DNA of 6,021 nt from Lysobacterales bacterium UBA5700 (GCA_002420085.1 DIHI01000024.1:40481-46501), one strand, 5' to 3'. Counted from the first letter of the stretch, positions 1 to 6,021 are shown. A program made the numbers and translations. Notes: generated from the sequence alone by a model not told the origin.

Positions 1-38
1 CACCTGAAAACCACCCGAATGATGAAGATGACCCGGCC

Positions 39-932
39 ATGCTGATCCGATCCGGCTATCTCCGCCTGTTGCGACCCCATCAGTGGATCAAGAGCGGCTT
101 CGTGCTGGTCGGTTTCGTGTTCCACCGCGACTGGTTCAATCTGCCGCTGCTCGGCAGTGCGCTGGCGGCGGCGGTGGCGTTTTCGCTGATCGCAAGTGCG
201 GTCTACATCTACAACGATTTCATCGATCGCGAAGGCGATCGGCTGCACCCCGACAAGCAGACCCGGCCGATGGTGACTGGCGACGTGGTGCCATGGCGGG
301 CCCTGAGTCTGGCGGCGGTGCTGGTCGTGCTGGCCCTGTTGCTGGCAGCAACCGTGGCCGGCACGGCGCTGACCGTCATCCTGCTGGCCTATCTGGCGCT
401 GATGCTGGCCTACTGTCACGGCGTCCGGCAGGTGGTGATCCTCGATGTGTTCGTGATTGCCACGGGCTTTCTGCTCAGATTGCTGGCCGGCACCGAGGGC
501 ATCGGCATCGCGGCCTCGGGTTGGCTGCTGATCTGCGGCATCTTCCTCGCGCTGTTCCTGGGCTTCGCCAAGCGCCGCGCCGAGTTGCAGGCGGTCAGTG
601 GCGACAGCATGCCCCGCCAGGTGCTCGCCGACTACAGTCCGGCACTGCTCGACAGCCTGATCATGCTCACCGGCAGCGGGGTGATGATCAGCTACAGCCT
701 GTACACGCTCAGTCCCGATACCGTGCAGGCCCATGGCACCGATGCGCTGCTGTACACCGTGCCGGTGGTGATCTATGGGCTGTTCCGTTATCTCTACCTG
801 TTGCACCATCGGGGTCGGGCTCAGGACACCGCCCGCGACCTGCTCAGTGATCGCCATCTGCTGCTCACCGTGGTGCTGTGGCTGGCGCTGGTGATCGCAC
901 TGCTCGCCACGCCAACGGGCGCCACCGCATGA
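39..932 (+). CDS. UbiA-family polyprenyl-phosphate phosphoribosyltransferase (decaprenyl-phosphate 5-phosphoribose synthase-like)
   Basis: Integral membrane prenyltransferase-fold enzyme, 297 aa. Seen: an N-terminal RPHQWIKSG block (residues 12-20), the Asp-rich motif NDFIDREGD (N59, D60, D63, D67) followed by HPDKQTRP, a second conserved block around D136 running into GFLLRLLAG (143-151), and a C-terminal RYLYLLHHRG...DLLSDRHLLL stretch (250-277). About eight to nine hydrophobic segments fill the rest. Family knowledge: this combination is typical of the UbiA subgroup that moves phosphoribose from PRPP to a polyprenyl phosphate (as in mycobacterial DPPR synthase), rather than of quinone or haem prenyltransferases. 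The ATG at 39 places the RPxQW block near the N terminus as expected, but no good ribosome binding site is seen and the frame stays open to the left edge, so a longer N terminus is possible. It overlaps the next gene by ATGA, implying coupled expression. The exact lipid and the downstream sugar are inferred. Confidence 0.9.
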   Translation: MLIRSGYLRLLRPHQWIKSGFVLVGFVFHRDWFNLPLLGSALAAAVAFSLIASAVYIYNDFIDREGDRLHPDKQTRPMVTGDVVPWRALSLAAVLVVLALLLAATVAGTALTVILLAYLALMLAYCHGVRQVVILDVFVIATGFLLRLLAGTEGIGIAASGWLLICGIFLALFLGFAKRRAELQAVSGDSMPRQVLADYSPALLDSLIMLTGSGVMISYSLYTLSPDTVQAHGTDALLYTVPVVIYGLFRYLYLLHHRGRAQDTARDLLSDRHLLLTVVLWLALVIALLATPTGATA

Positions 933-2629
933 ACACGCCACGGCAAGCGGACGCGACCGCCCCGCTGACGGTGTCGCATCTGATCGTGCTGTGGCTGGGC
1001 GGGCTATTCGCACTACCGACGATCGGCTTCTGGCTGGGCCTGCCGATCGGAGTCTGGCAGGCGCCGCTGGCCACACTGGTGATCCTGTCCATCGCACTGA
1101 CCATCGGTTTCGACCGGCGGATACTCGGATGGCTGACCCTGCTGGCGGTCAGTCTGCTGTGGGCGCGTTTCAGTCGCGACTTCGCCTGGGATAGCTGGGT
1201 CTACCATCAACCGGCGATCATCGCCCTGCTGGAAGGCTGGAATCCCCTGCACGAGCCCTCGGCAGCCACCTGGCTGTCGCGCCCGGAGGCACTGGCACAG
1301 CCACATCTGACGTTGATCCCCGAGCGCATCACGCTGCTGCTGACCCACTACGGCAAGGCGACCTGGGTGATGGCCGCCGCCATCGCTGCCGCTGCGGGCG
1401 ATCTCGACAGCGGCAAGGCGATCAACCTGCTGGCGATATGCGCTTCATTCGGACTGGGGTTGCGCTGCTTCCGGCAGATCGGCCTGAGTCCACGGACATC
1501 GATCGGACTGGCAACAGCGGTGGCCTTGCACGCAGTCGGGCTGGCGCAGGTGAATGCCTATTACCAGGATGGCCTGTTCGGCAGCCTGCTGCTGATCGCC
1601 GTGTTCAGCGCGCTCGCCTGGCTGAAGCAACGGGCGGCGATCGATCTGATCGTCTTTTTCATCGCCGTGATCCTGGCCGTCAACACCAAGGCATCGGCCT
1701 TCCTGTTCTGCGGCGTGCTGGTGCTGTGGATCGCCTGGCAGCAGCGCCACGACGGCCGCGATCGCCTGCGTCGGCCGCTCGCCATCACGGCAGCGGCGGG
1801 TGTGGCGCTGCTGGTCCTGTCGATCAACCCGTTCCTGAGCAATACCCTGTCGAACGGGCATCCCTTCCATCCGCTCAATCAACGCAACATCGTCGCCAAC
1901 CAGATCGCTGCCGATTTTCAGTCGCTGCCGATGCTGGTGCGCTTCCACCGCTCGCTGTTCTCGCGCAGCGAGAACTCGGCCAGCCAACCCCCCACCCTGA
2001 CCGCACCGTTCAGCGTGCAGGCCAGCGAGTTGACCGTGCTGCGCGAGAGCTACGACACCCGCATATCCGGGTTTGGCCCACTGTTCGGCGAGGCGCTGTA
2101 CGCCGCCCTGGCTCTGCTGGTCGGCCTGGTGCTGGTGCGCCGAGGGGCGCTCGGTGCGGACGCGCGGCGACTGCTGACGGTGGCCGCCCTGGTGCTGCTG
2201 AGCTGTGCCCTGTTCAGCGGTGGCTGGTGGGCACGCTACGTGCCGCATCTGTGGTGCGTGCCGGTGCTGGTGGCGGCAGCCGCGTTGAACAGCGGCCAGC
2301 GACTGGCCGGCTGGCTGCTGCTCGCGCTGTTCGGCCTCAATGCGCTGTTGCTGTACGGCGCACGCATGCCGTTCCTGCTGCAAACCTATCCGGCCTACCA
2401 GGCCGCCTTTGAATCCCTGACCGAACCTCGATCAGCCGACCCCACCGGCGCGCTGTGGCTGCGACCCAGCAGCCACCGAGCCGCCGCCGCCACACTGGCT
2501 TACCGTCTGCATGCCGCTGGCCACACGGTCCGGCTCGCCGATGACCAGGCCCGCTGCGAAACGCCGTTCGCCTACATCGCACTGGGTTGTGAACCACCCG
2601 CTTCGCCCGCGTCGATGCGGGATGAGTGA
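929..2629 (+). CDS. Multi-pass membrane protein, probable GT-C-type glycosyltransferase
   Basis: A 566-aa protein with roughly ten or more hydrophobic segments spread over residues 15-485 and a soluble C-terminal tail (about 490-566). Seen: an acidic and aromatic first large loop with D84 and D88 followed by YHQPAI (92-97); an NPFLSN...HPFHPLN stretch (300-317); and a late WWARYVPHLW segment (433-442). Family knowledge: GT-C enzymes using polyprenyl-phosphate sugars carry one or two Asp/Glu residues in the first extracytoplasmic loop, and D..YH.P and RY..P patterns recur in PMT/GT39-like proteins. The start at ATG 929 is chosen because it forms an ATGA overlap with the upstream stop; a GTG at 878 in the same frame would add 17 residues deep inside the upstream gene and has no binding site. 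Neighbouring phosphoribosyltransferase suggests use of a lipid-linked pentose as donor (inference). It could instead be a flippase, ligase or uncharacterised membrane protein; no specific family was recognised. Confidence 0.65.
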   Translation: MNTPRQADATAPLTVSHLIVLWLGGLFALPTIGFWLGLPIGVWQAPLATLVILSIALTIGFDRRILGWLTLLAVSLLWARFSRDFAWDSWVYHQPAIIALLEGWNPLHEPSAATWLSRPEALAQPHLTLIPERITLLLTHYGKATWVMAAAIAAAAGDLDSGKAINLLAICASFGLGLRCFRQIGLSPRTSIGLATAVALHAVGLAQVNAYYQDGLFGSLLLIAVFSALAWLKQRAAIDLIVFFIAVILAVNTKASAFLFCGVLVLWIAWQQRHDGRDRLRRPLAITAAAGVALLVLSINPFLSNTLSNGHPFHPLNQRNIVANQIAADFQSLPMLVRFHRSLFSRSENSASQPPTLTAPFSVQASELTVLRESYDTRISGFGPLFGEALYAALALLVGLVLVRRGALGADARRLLTVAALVLLSCALFSGGWWARYVPHLWCVPVLVAAAALNSGQRLAGWLLLALFGLNALLLYGARMPFLLQTYPAYQAAFESLTEPRSADPTGALWLRPSSHRAAAATLAYRLHAAGHTVRLADDQARCETPFAYIALGCEPPASPASMRDE

Positions 2630-2635
2630 TGGGGC

Positions 2636-2655
2636 GGAGCGCATCGGGTCGCTCC
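2636..2655. terminator. Candidate hairpin between convergent genes
   Basis: A perfect 6-bp inverted repeat, GGAGCG (2636-2641) and CGCTCC (2650-2655), with an 8-nt loop, lies 6 nt after the stop of the membrane protein gene. A shorter 5-bp repeat (CCCGC 2606-2610, GCGGG 2617-2621) precedes it inside the coding end. There is no T-run on either strand, so it does not meet the intrinsic terminator pattern; it may simply stabilise the 3' end. The rest of the 99-nt gap (2630-2728) shows nothing else. Confidence 0.3.
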
Positions 2656-2728
2656 CTCGTGAGCATGACAACACCATTGAGGTGGCGTCGTGACCGAGTG
2701 CTGATGCCAGGTCAGGCCGGGCCGGGTC

Positions 2729-3373
2729 TTACTTCAAGTTTTGCAGATAACGGACCAGTTCCGGCATGCGGGTGCTGGGATTGTCATTTCCTGCATCCTC
2801 AGCCGCTGCGTTGGCTCGATCTGCATGCAGCAACGCATCCTGCATCCGTGATTTAAGCCGACTGAACAGGCCAGATATCCCCTTGCTGTAGTCGCGAAGA
2901 TCAGGGTGATTGCGCATGCGCGAAAGGACATCGGAGTAACGTGGCATCGTTGCGGTCGTGTACTCAAAATGCAGCAACAGCCAATACTCGAAACAGGGCA
3001 CGGAATGGATGGCAACAAACTCGGCCAACCCTGATTTCTTGTTCCCATCACGACGAACCAGCCGATGCGCCTCGATGCGCTGCAAGGCGTCCATGTAGCC
3101 TGCGTGTCCATCCCGATCAAACACACAGAATACTCGGTCGAACAGAGGATCCTGCTCGAAAATGCGAATCGCTTCTGCCACGACCGACTGCGGGGCACTG
3201 CCACACTCACCGGTCACCTTCACGTTGGCACCGTTGATCTGAAAATGCCGGATCATCTCGCGCAGATAGTTGGGCTCGGTCTTGCTTCCCTCGCAGACGA
3301 TCAGAATGTAATCATAGGGTGCGCGCTGGGGTCCACGACGCTGCAACGAGCGGGCATTGCGCGCCCTGGCCAT
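2729..3373 (-). CDS. rloB: RloB/AbiLii-family protein with Toprim-like motifs, probable defence effector
   Basis: A 214-aa soluble protein. Seen: a basic N terminus (residues 1-19), a beta strand running into CEGSKTEPNYL (27-37, with E28), then FDRDGH (85-90, with D86 and D88), then PCFEYWLLLHF (126-136, with E129), and a C-terminal NPSTRMPELV (198-207). Family knowledge: these blocks in this order define RloB (PF13707), whose E and DxD motifs resemble the metal-binding Toprim fold of OLD-family nucleases. RloB proteins are found beside an ATPase, first in restriction-modification loci and as the second component of AbiL abortive-infection systems. It starts only 2 nt after the stop of the ATPase gene and has no strong binding site of its own, so it is probably translated by coupling. 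Nuclease or other nucleic-acid activity, triggered through the ATPase during infection, is inference. All the acidic motifs are intact and the reading frame is unbroken, so it looks functional. Confidence 0.9.
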   Translation of the reverse strand: MARARNARSLQRRGPQRAPYDYILIVCEGSKTEPNYLREMIRHFQINGANVKVTGECGSAPQSVVAEAIRIFEQDPLFDRVFCVFDRDGHAGYMDALQRIEAHRLVRRDGNKKSGLAEFVAIHSVPCFEYWLLLHFEYTTATMPRYSDVLSRMRNHPDLRDYSKGISGLFSRLKSRMQDALLHADRANAAAEDAGNDNPSTRMPELVRYLQNLK

Positions 3374-3375
3374 GA

Positions 3376-4635
3376 TCAGACGCGCAACTCGCCAACAAAG
3401 GGCAAGGCGCCGTAACGACCTTGCAGGTACCCCCGCTCCAGGTTCTCTTCCTTGCGCGGGCTGAAATCGGTCAGGGGGTAGAGGCGGCTCCGATGGTTCC
3501 GATCCTTCTCCATGAACCAGACCTGGTCACGACGGAAAGTGTCGCGATCGAGAATCGAGGTGTCGTGGGTGGAGAAGACCAGTTGCGCGTTGTGTGGGTT
3601 GGTCTCGGCAGTGTTGAACAGTCCGACCAGGTGACGCATCAATCGCGGGTGCAGGCTGGTATCCAATTCATCGACAAACAAGACACTGCCGCTGTCAAGC
3701 ACATCCAGCCACGGCCCTGCCAGCGCAAACAGCTTCTGGGTTCCGCCGGATTCATCGTCGATCCGGAACAGAACACTCCGGCCATCGTCCAGTTGGTGAG
3801 CAAATTGGACATCAGGCAGCTCGGCCCCCTCCAATTCCTTGAGGATCAGATCGCGAAACGGCTGGTTATCGGGAACGACCGCCGGGTCGAATTTATGCAT
3901 GTGAATGCGGACATCGTTGATGCCCAGGTCGGCTGCCTGCATGAATCGGACAATCCGTTGCTTGAACTCAGCGTCACTGAGACAGCGCTCGATTGAGAAA
4001 CTGGCATCCACTCGCGCATACGGCGTGATCACGGCCAGTGTGTCGCGAAACCACTCGAAGACCGGATGCAGTTGCTGGGCGTTGAGCTGCACAGCGGTGG
4101 ACAGGAACAGTGCGTTGTCACGGGTCGCCTCCTGCCAGAGTTTCTTCTGACCCTGAAAATTCGGACCGAAGTACCACTTCGCGCCTGCTTCCGTGCGCTC
4201 GAACCAGCGCTGTGGTCGGCCTTCCGGGTAGGCCAGCAGCCATTCCGACTCGACCCGCCGGGCAGTCACGGCGAAGCCGTACTGATAGCGCACGCCGGCC
4301 TGCACGAAGTTCAGCTCGAACTCGGAGGGGTTGGAGCCCGAAGCGTCGTCGGGACGCATGGCAAACGGCACGACCGGAATCGCATCCCCTTGTTGGTACT
4401 TGCTGGCCGAGTCGAGGATGAACTGTTGCGCAAACCGCAGGGCCGCGATGAGATTGCTCTTGCCGGCGGCGTTGGGGCCGTAGATGACCGCACTGCGCAG
4501 CAGTTCGGGCGTGTTGGCCGCCTTGGCATCGAAAACATGACTGGCCCGATGCTCGGGACCGGCTCCGGCTACCAGACTGAGCGCCTGCCGCTCATGGATC
4601 GAACGGAAGTTGCTGACGCTGAATTCGACCAGCAT
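3376..4635 (-). CDS. AAA15-type SMC/ABC-like ATPase (RloA/AbiLi type), probable defence sensor
   Basis: A 419-aa ATPase. Seen: an N-terminal FSVSNFRSI strand (5-13) typical of SMC/RecF/OLD-like heads; Walker A GPNAAGKSN (53-61); an ABC-signature-like ESGGTQKLF (295-303); Walker B VLFVDELD (318-325, with D322 and E323) followed by the D-loop TSLHP; and a switch histidine in FSTHDTS (354-360, H357). The roughly 230 residues between Walker A and the signature form the insertion domain usual in this group; no long coiled coil is obvious. Family knowledge: this is the COG1106/AAA15 architecture seen in RloA, AbiLi and AriA of PARIS, where the ATPase controls a partner effector. It is first in the operon, with the RloB gene 2 nt downstream. 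The ATG at 4635 is preceded by a purine tract GGGTAGGGG with short spacing, and starts right before the conserved N-terminal strand. All catalytic motifs are intact. The specific trigger cannot be read from the sequence. Confidence 0.92.
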   Translation of the reverse strand: MLVEFSVSNFRSIHERQALSLVAGAGPEHRASHVFDAKAANTPELLRSAVIYGPNAAGKSNLIAALRFAQQFILDSASKYQQGDAIPVVPFAMRPDDASGSNPSEFELNFVQAGVRYQYGFAVTARRVESEWLLAYPEGRPQRWFERTEAGAKWYFGPNFQGQKKLWQEATRDNALFLSTAVQLNAQQLHPVFEWFRDTLAVITPYARVDASFSIERCLSDAEFKQRIVRFMQAADLGINDVRIHMHKFDPAVVPDNQPFRDLILKELEGAELPDVQFAHQLDDGRSVLFRIDDESGGTQKLFALAGPWLDVLDSGSVLFVDELDTSLHPRLMRHLVGLFNTAETNPHNAQLVFSTHDTSILDRDTFRRDQVWFMEKDRNHRSRLYPLTDFSPRKEENLERGYLQGRYGALPFVGELRV

Positions 4636-4638
4636 GAT

Positions 4639-4647
4639 CCCCTACCC
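4639..4647 (-). promoter_or_regulatory. Probable ribosome binding site of the ATPase gene
   Basis: On the minus strand a purine-rich GGGTAGGGG ends 3 nt before the ATG at 4635. The match to Shine-Dalgarno is partial and the spacing is short, but it is the only such tract near the start and supports this start codon. Confidence 0.4.
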
Positions 4648-4672
4648 AAAGCGATCTGAACCCTGATTTTCA

Positions 4673-4701
4673 CATATATCCGCAAGAAATGGCAAAAAAT
4701 T
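4673..4701 (-). promoter_or_regulatory. AT-rich candidate promoter for the ATPase-RloB operon
   Basis: The stretch 4666-4701 is clearly AT-rich in otherwise GC-rich DNA. On the minus strand it reads as a T-run (4694-4699), a 15-nt spacer and TATATG (4673-4678), which matches TATAAT at four of six positions and lies 37 nt before the ATG at 4635. The -35 match is poor. Position and composition suit a promoter for the cassette; the exact elements are a guess. Confidence 0.3.
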
Positions 4702-4707
4702 GAGGCT

Positions 4708-4895
4708 CGTGACCGATGGAAGCCGCCTCACCTCCCTACCAGATGCGCAAACCACCATCACGGAAGCCTCACGCGCATCGATTGCGACCGCCAGACCATC
4801 GCACGGACCGAGTCAGCGCTAACCTGGGCCTCGATCGCGGCGCCGTTGGACGGGCATGCGTTCAAGAAACCTTTCGCTGTTGGTAGGATGGCGGC
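4708..4895. other. Intergenic region between divergent genes, no gene seen
   Basis: About 190 nt separate the candidate cassette promoter from the small membrane protein gene. It contains no recognisable RNA gene or mobile-element end. A 47-codon frame (ATG 4743 to TAG 4886) has Arg/Pro/His-rich out-of-frame-like composition and no binding site. Short repeats are present: GGAAGCC at 4718-4724 and 4762-4768, and TGAGGCT at 4701-4707 inverted at 4765-4771; their significance is unclear. Any promoter for the rightward gene should be here, but no convincing -35/-10 pair was found. Confidence 0.5.
4885..4888 (+). promoter_or_regulatory. Ribosome binding site AGGA deciding a GTG start
   Basis: AGGA lies 7 nt before the GTG at 4896, a normal spacing, and no in-frame ATG lies close by. 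The overlapping TAGGAT (4884-4889) also resembles a -10 box, which would put transcription start almost at the GTG and give a leaderless mRNA; the binding-site reading is simpler. Confidence 0.5.
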
Positions 4896-5432
4896 GTGAA
4901 TCGAATCAAGAAGTCCCTGCGCGAGCGCTTGGGGAGTTATCGGACCCGGTATTCCCGGCCCGCGCTGCTGTTCTACGCCGCACTCGGTCTCGGTCTTGCA
5001 GCCCTGATGTCCTATATATGGTTGTTCTCCGACGGCGTCCCTGCCCGCGACGCGCTTGTCGTTGCCAAGGGTCAGGTGGCATGGCTGCAGGAGGACACGC
5101 GCAGGGTGAGGTTCACATTCATCGGCGACGATCGCCGGTTCCAGTATCTATCAAAGGCCAATGCCAGCGATCGGGTGGCCGAGGCGCTGCGGCGCACTGA
5201 CCGCCCGGTATTCACCGTTCGTTATCAAGACCGGAATCAGGACGGGAAGCGGTACCCGCCGAACGCCTATCGTGTGGTCTACGAAGTCGCGACCGAGGAC
5301 CAGATGATCCGCAGTCATGCCGAGGTTGCGTCAGCTTGGGCGGCCGATGACGCCCTGGCACCCTGGCTGGCCGGGATAAGCCTGGGTTTGAGCGGCTTCC
5401 TGCTGCTCGCCGCGCTGTACAACCCGGACTGA
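4896..5432 (+). CDS. Two-pass membrane protein of unknown function, DUF3592-like
   Basis: A 178-aa protein with a basic cytoplasmic-type N terminus (KK, RER, RTR within residues 5-21), a first membrane segment (about 23-44), a roughly 100-residue polar domain (about 46-150) and a second membrane segment near the C terminus (about 155-175). The middle domain has alternating hydrophobic and charged residues (VAKGQVAWLQ, VRFTFIGDDRRFQY, RPVFTVRYQ) suggesting a small beta-rich fold outside the cytoplasm. This plan, TM-beta domain-TM, resembles DUF3592 proteins, but that match is from general appearance only and no catalytic motif is visible. The GTG start is supported by an AGGA 7 nt upstream. 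It is divergent from the ATPase operon and converges on the esterase gene, so it appears to be a single-gene unit. Function unknown. Confidence 0.75.
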   Translation: MNRIKKSLRERLGSYRTRYSRPALLFYAALGLGLAALMSYIWLFSDGVPARDALVVAKGQVAWLQEDTRRVRFTFIGDDRRFQYLSKANASDRVAEALRRTDRPVFTVRYQDRNQDGKRYPPNAYRVVYEVATEDQMIRSHAEVASAWAADDALAPWLAGISLGLSGFLLLAALYNPD

Positions 5433-5463
5433 ATCGGCTGTTGTCAGCATTGCCGACACACGA

Positions 5464-5480
5464 AGCCGGGCCGTCCGGCT
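5464..5480. terminator. GC-rich hairpin at the convergent 3' ends
   Basis: A perfect 6-bp inverted repeat AGCCGG (5464-5469) and CCGGCT (5475-5480) with a 5-nt loop sits in the 46-nt gap between the converging genes and overlaps the esterase stop codon. A second, imperfect one (TGTC near 5441-5444 pairing with GACA further on) lies just before it. No T-run follows on either strand, so a role as a bidirectional terminator is only possible. Confidence 0.3.
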
Positions 5481-6021
5481 ATCTGTCGGCTTTGGGCGGC
5501 AGCAAGAACCGCAGCGGTGCGTCCAGGCGGGCGGCCCAGGCGGCTTCGGTGTGCTCGGCGCCGGGGTAGACGCGGGTGGTCCAGTCGCGCTCGCTGTAGC
5601 CCTTGCTGCGCAGGATGGCGTCGGCACGCTGCTGCCACGGCGGGTAGTGGGCATCGAGGGTGGCGGTGCCGTGGTCGAGCCAGAGCCGGTGACGGCCGGC
5701 GGCCGGGAAGCTCGATTGCAGCCAGGCGAGGATGGCTTCTCCGGGCGCCGTACCGGCGTCGGGAGCGGTGCCGGGCCAATGGGTGGACAGACCGGCGGCA
5801 CCACCGAACCGATCGGGATACTCGGCCAGGGCGTAGAGCGAAATCAGGCCACCCATGCTGGCGCCCATCACCACGGTGTCCTCGCGGGCCGGACTGATCC
5901 GGTAGTCGCGGGCGATGCGCGGCATCAGTTGGTCGACCAGTACCCGCAGGTAGCGGTCGGCGTCGGGCGGTTCACCGAACAGGGCGCGCGCGCCGTCGAG
6001 GCTGGCGGTCAGCAGACCTGC
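5479..6021 (-). CDS. Alpha/beta-hydrolase esterase, PF00756-like (5' end outside window)
   Basis: The C-terminal 180 residues of an esterase of the enterochelin esterase/esterase D type; the frame is open at the right edge. Seen (numbering the visible part from the edge): an upstream block YLRVLVDQLMPRIARDY (24-40) matching the family's pre-nucleophile helix; the nucleophile elbow GASMGGL (53-59, Ser55); the YPDRFGGAAGLS strand region (68-79); LWLDHGTATLDAHYP (113-127), which probably carries the catalytic acid (D116 or D123); and GAEHTEAAW (154-162) with the probable catalytic His157. Family knowledge: the Ser-acid-His triad hydrolyses esters, and in some members siderophore or sugar esters; the substrate cannot be told. 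An internal ATG at 5925 gives a 148-codon frame but is not the true start, because conserved family sequence continues upstream of it. No membrane segment is seen in the visible part; a signal peptide would lie outside the window. Confidence 0.87.
   Translation of the reverse strand, partial: AGLLTASLDGARALFGEPPDADRYLRVLVDQLMPRIARDYRISPAREDTVVMGASMGGLISLYALAEYPDRFGGAAGLSTHWPGTAPDAGTAPGEAILAWLQSSFPAAGRHRLWLDHGTATLDAHYPPWQQRADAILRSKGYSERDWTTRVYPGAEHTEAAWAARLDAPLRFLLPPKADR

Noticed and set aside
1445..2383. 312-codon open frame on the minus strand opposite the membrane protein gene
   Set aside because: Its product is dominated by Gln, Arg, Ala and His, which is the usual antisense shadow of a Leu- and Ala-rich GC-rich membrane gene, and the plus-strand gene is clearly coding.
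2511..2856. Short plus-strand frames spanning the end of the membrane protein gene and the RloB 3' end
   Set aside because: They overlap two well-supported genes in other frames and have no binding sites or recognisable content.
2729..4635. PARIS (AriA/AriB) as the identity of the ATPase-Toprim pair
   Set aside because: The small partner carries RloB blocks (CEGSKTEPNYL, PCFEYWLLLHF, NPSTRMPELV) rather than what is expected of the DUF4435 protein AriB, so AbiL/Rlo is the better fit.
4066..4659. 197-codon open frame on the plus strand opposite the ATPase gene
   Set aside because: It lies wholly antisense to the conserved ATPase motifs and shows no domain pattern of its own.
4701..4771. Inverted repeat TGAGGCT/AGCCTCA as a mobile-element or attachment-site boundary
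   Set aside because: Only 7 bp, with a 57-nt gap, no target duplication and no integrase or transposase nearby.
4743..4886. Possible 47-codon small gene in the intergenic region
   Set aside because: Arg/Pro/His-rich composition, no ribosome binding site and no hydrophobic or structured pattern; most likely chance.
4660..4899. Stop-free plus-strand frame across the intergenic region that might be a gene remnant
   Set aside because: It has no plausible start codon near its beginning and its translation resembles no family I know.

Overview
The window is a GC-rich bacterial chromosome segment carrying six protein genes. Codon use and gene types look proteobacterial, perhaps gammaproteobacterial, but nothing in the sequence fixes the taxon. 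Four genes are complete, one is probably complete at the left edge, and one is cut by the right edge. No RNA gene, CRISPR array, insertion sequence or clear attachment site was found.

Left part (1-2629, + strand): a UbiA-superfamily polyprenyl-phosphate phosphoribosyltransferase, resembling decaprenyl-phosphate 5-phosphoribose synthase, overlaps by ATGA a large multi-pass membrane protein with features of a GT-C glycosyltransferase. Together they suggest a lipid-linked pentose made at the membrane and possibly used by the neighbouring transferase. The donor-acceptor link is inference; no epimerase or phosphatase gene is in view.

Middle part (2729-4635, - strand): a two-gene operon of an AAA15/COG1106-type SMC-like ATPase (RloA/AbiLi type), followed after 2 nt by an RloB/AbiLii-family protein with Toprim-like acidic motifs. 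It is transcribed against the left block, has an AT-rich upstream region, and sampled lines are lower in GC than the flanks. This is most simply a horizontally acquired two-component phage-defence cassette of the AbiL/Rlo kind, analogous to other ATPase-Toprim pairs such as OLD-family and PARIS systems. It is the most interesting part of the window, but the architecture is known rather than new.

Right part (4896-6021): a small two-pass membrane protein of uncertain family (DUF3592-like fold suspected) runs rightward and converges, 46 nt apart, on the 3' end of an alpha/beta-hydrolase esterase (PF00756-like) whose 5' end lies outside the window. The intergenic stretches (2630-2728, 4636-4895, 5433-5478) hold only weak candidate promoters and GC-rich hairpins.
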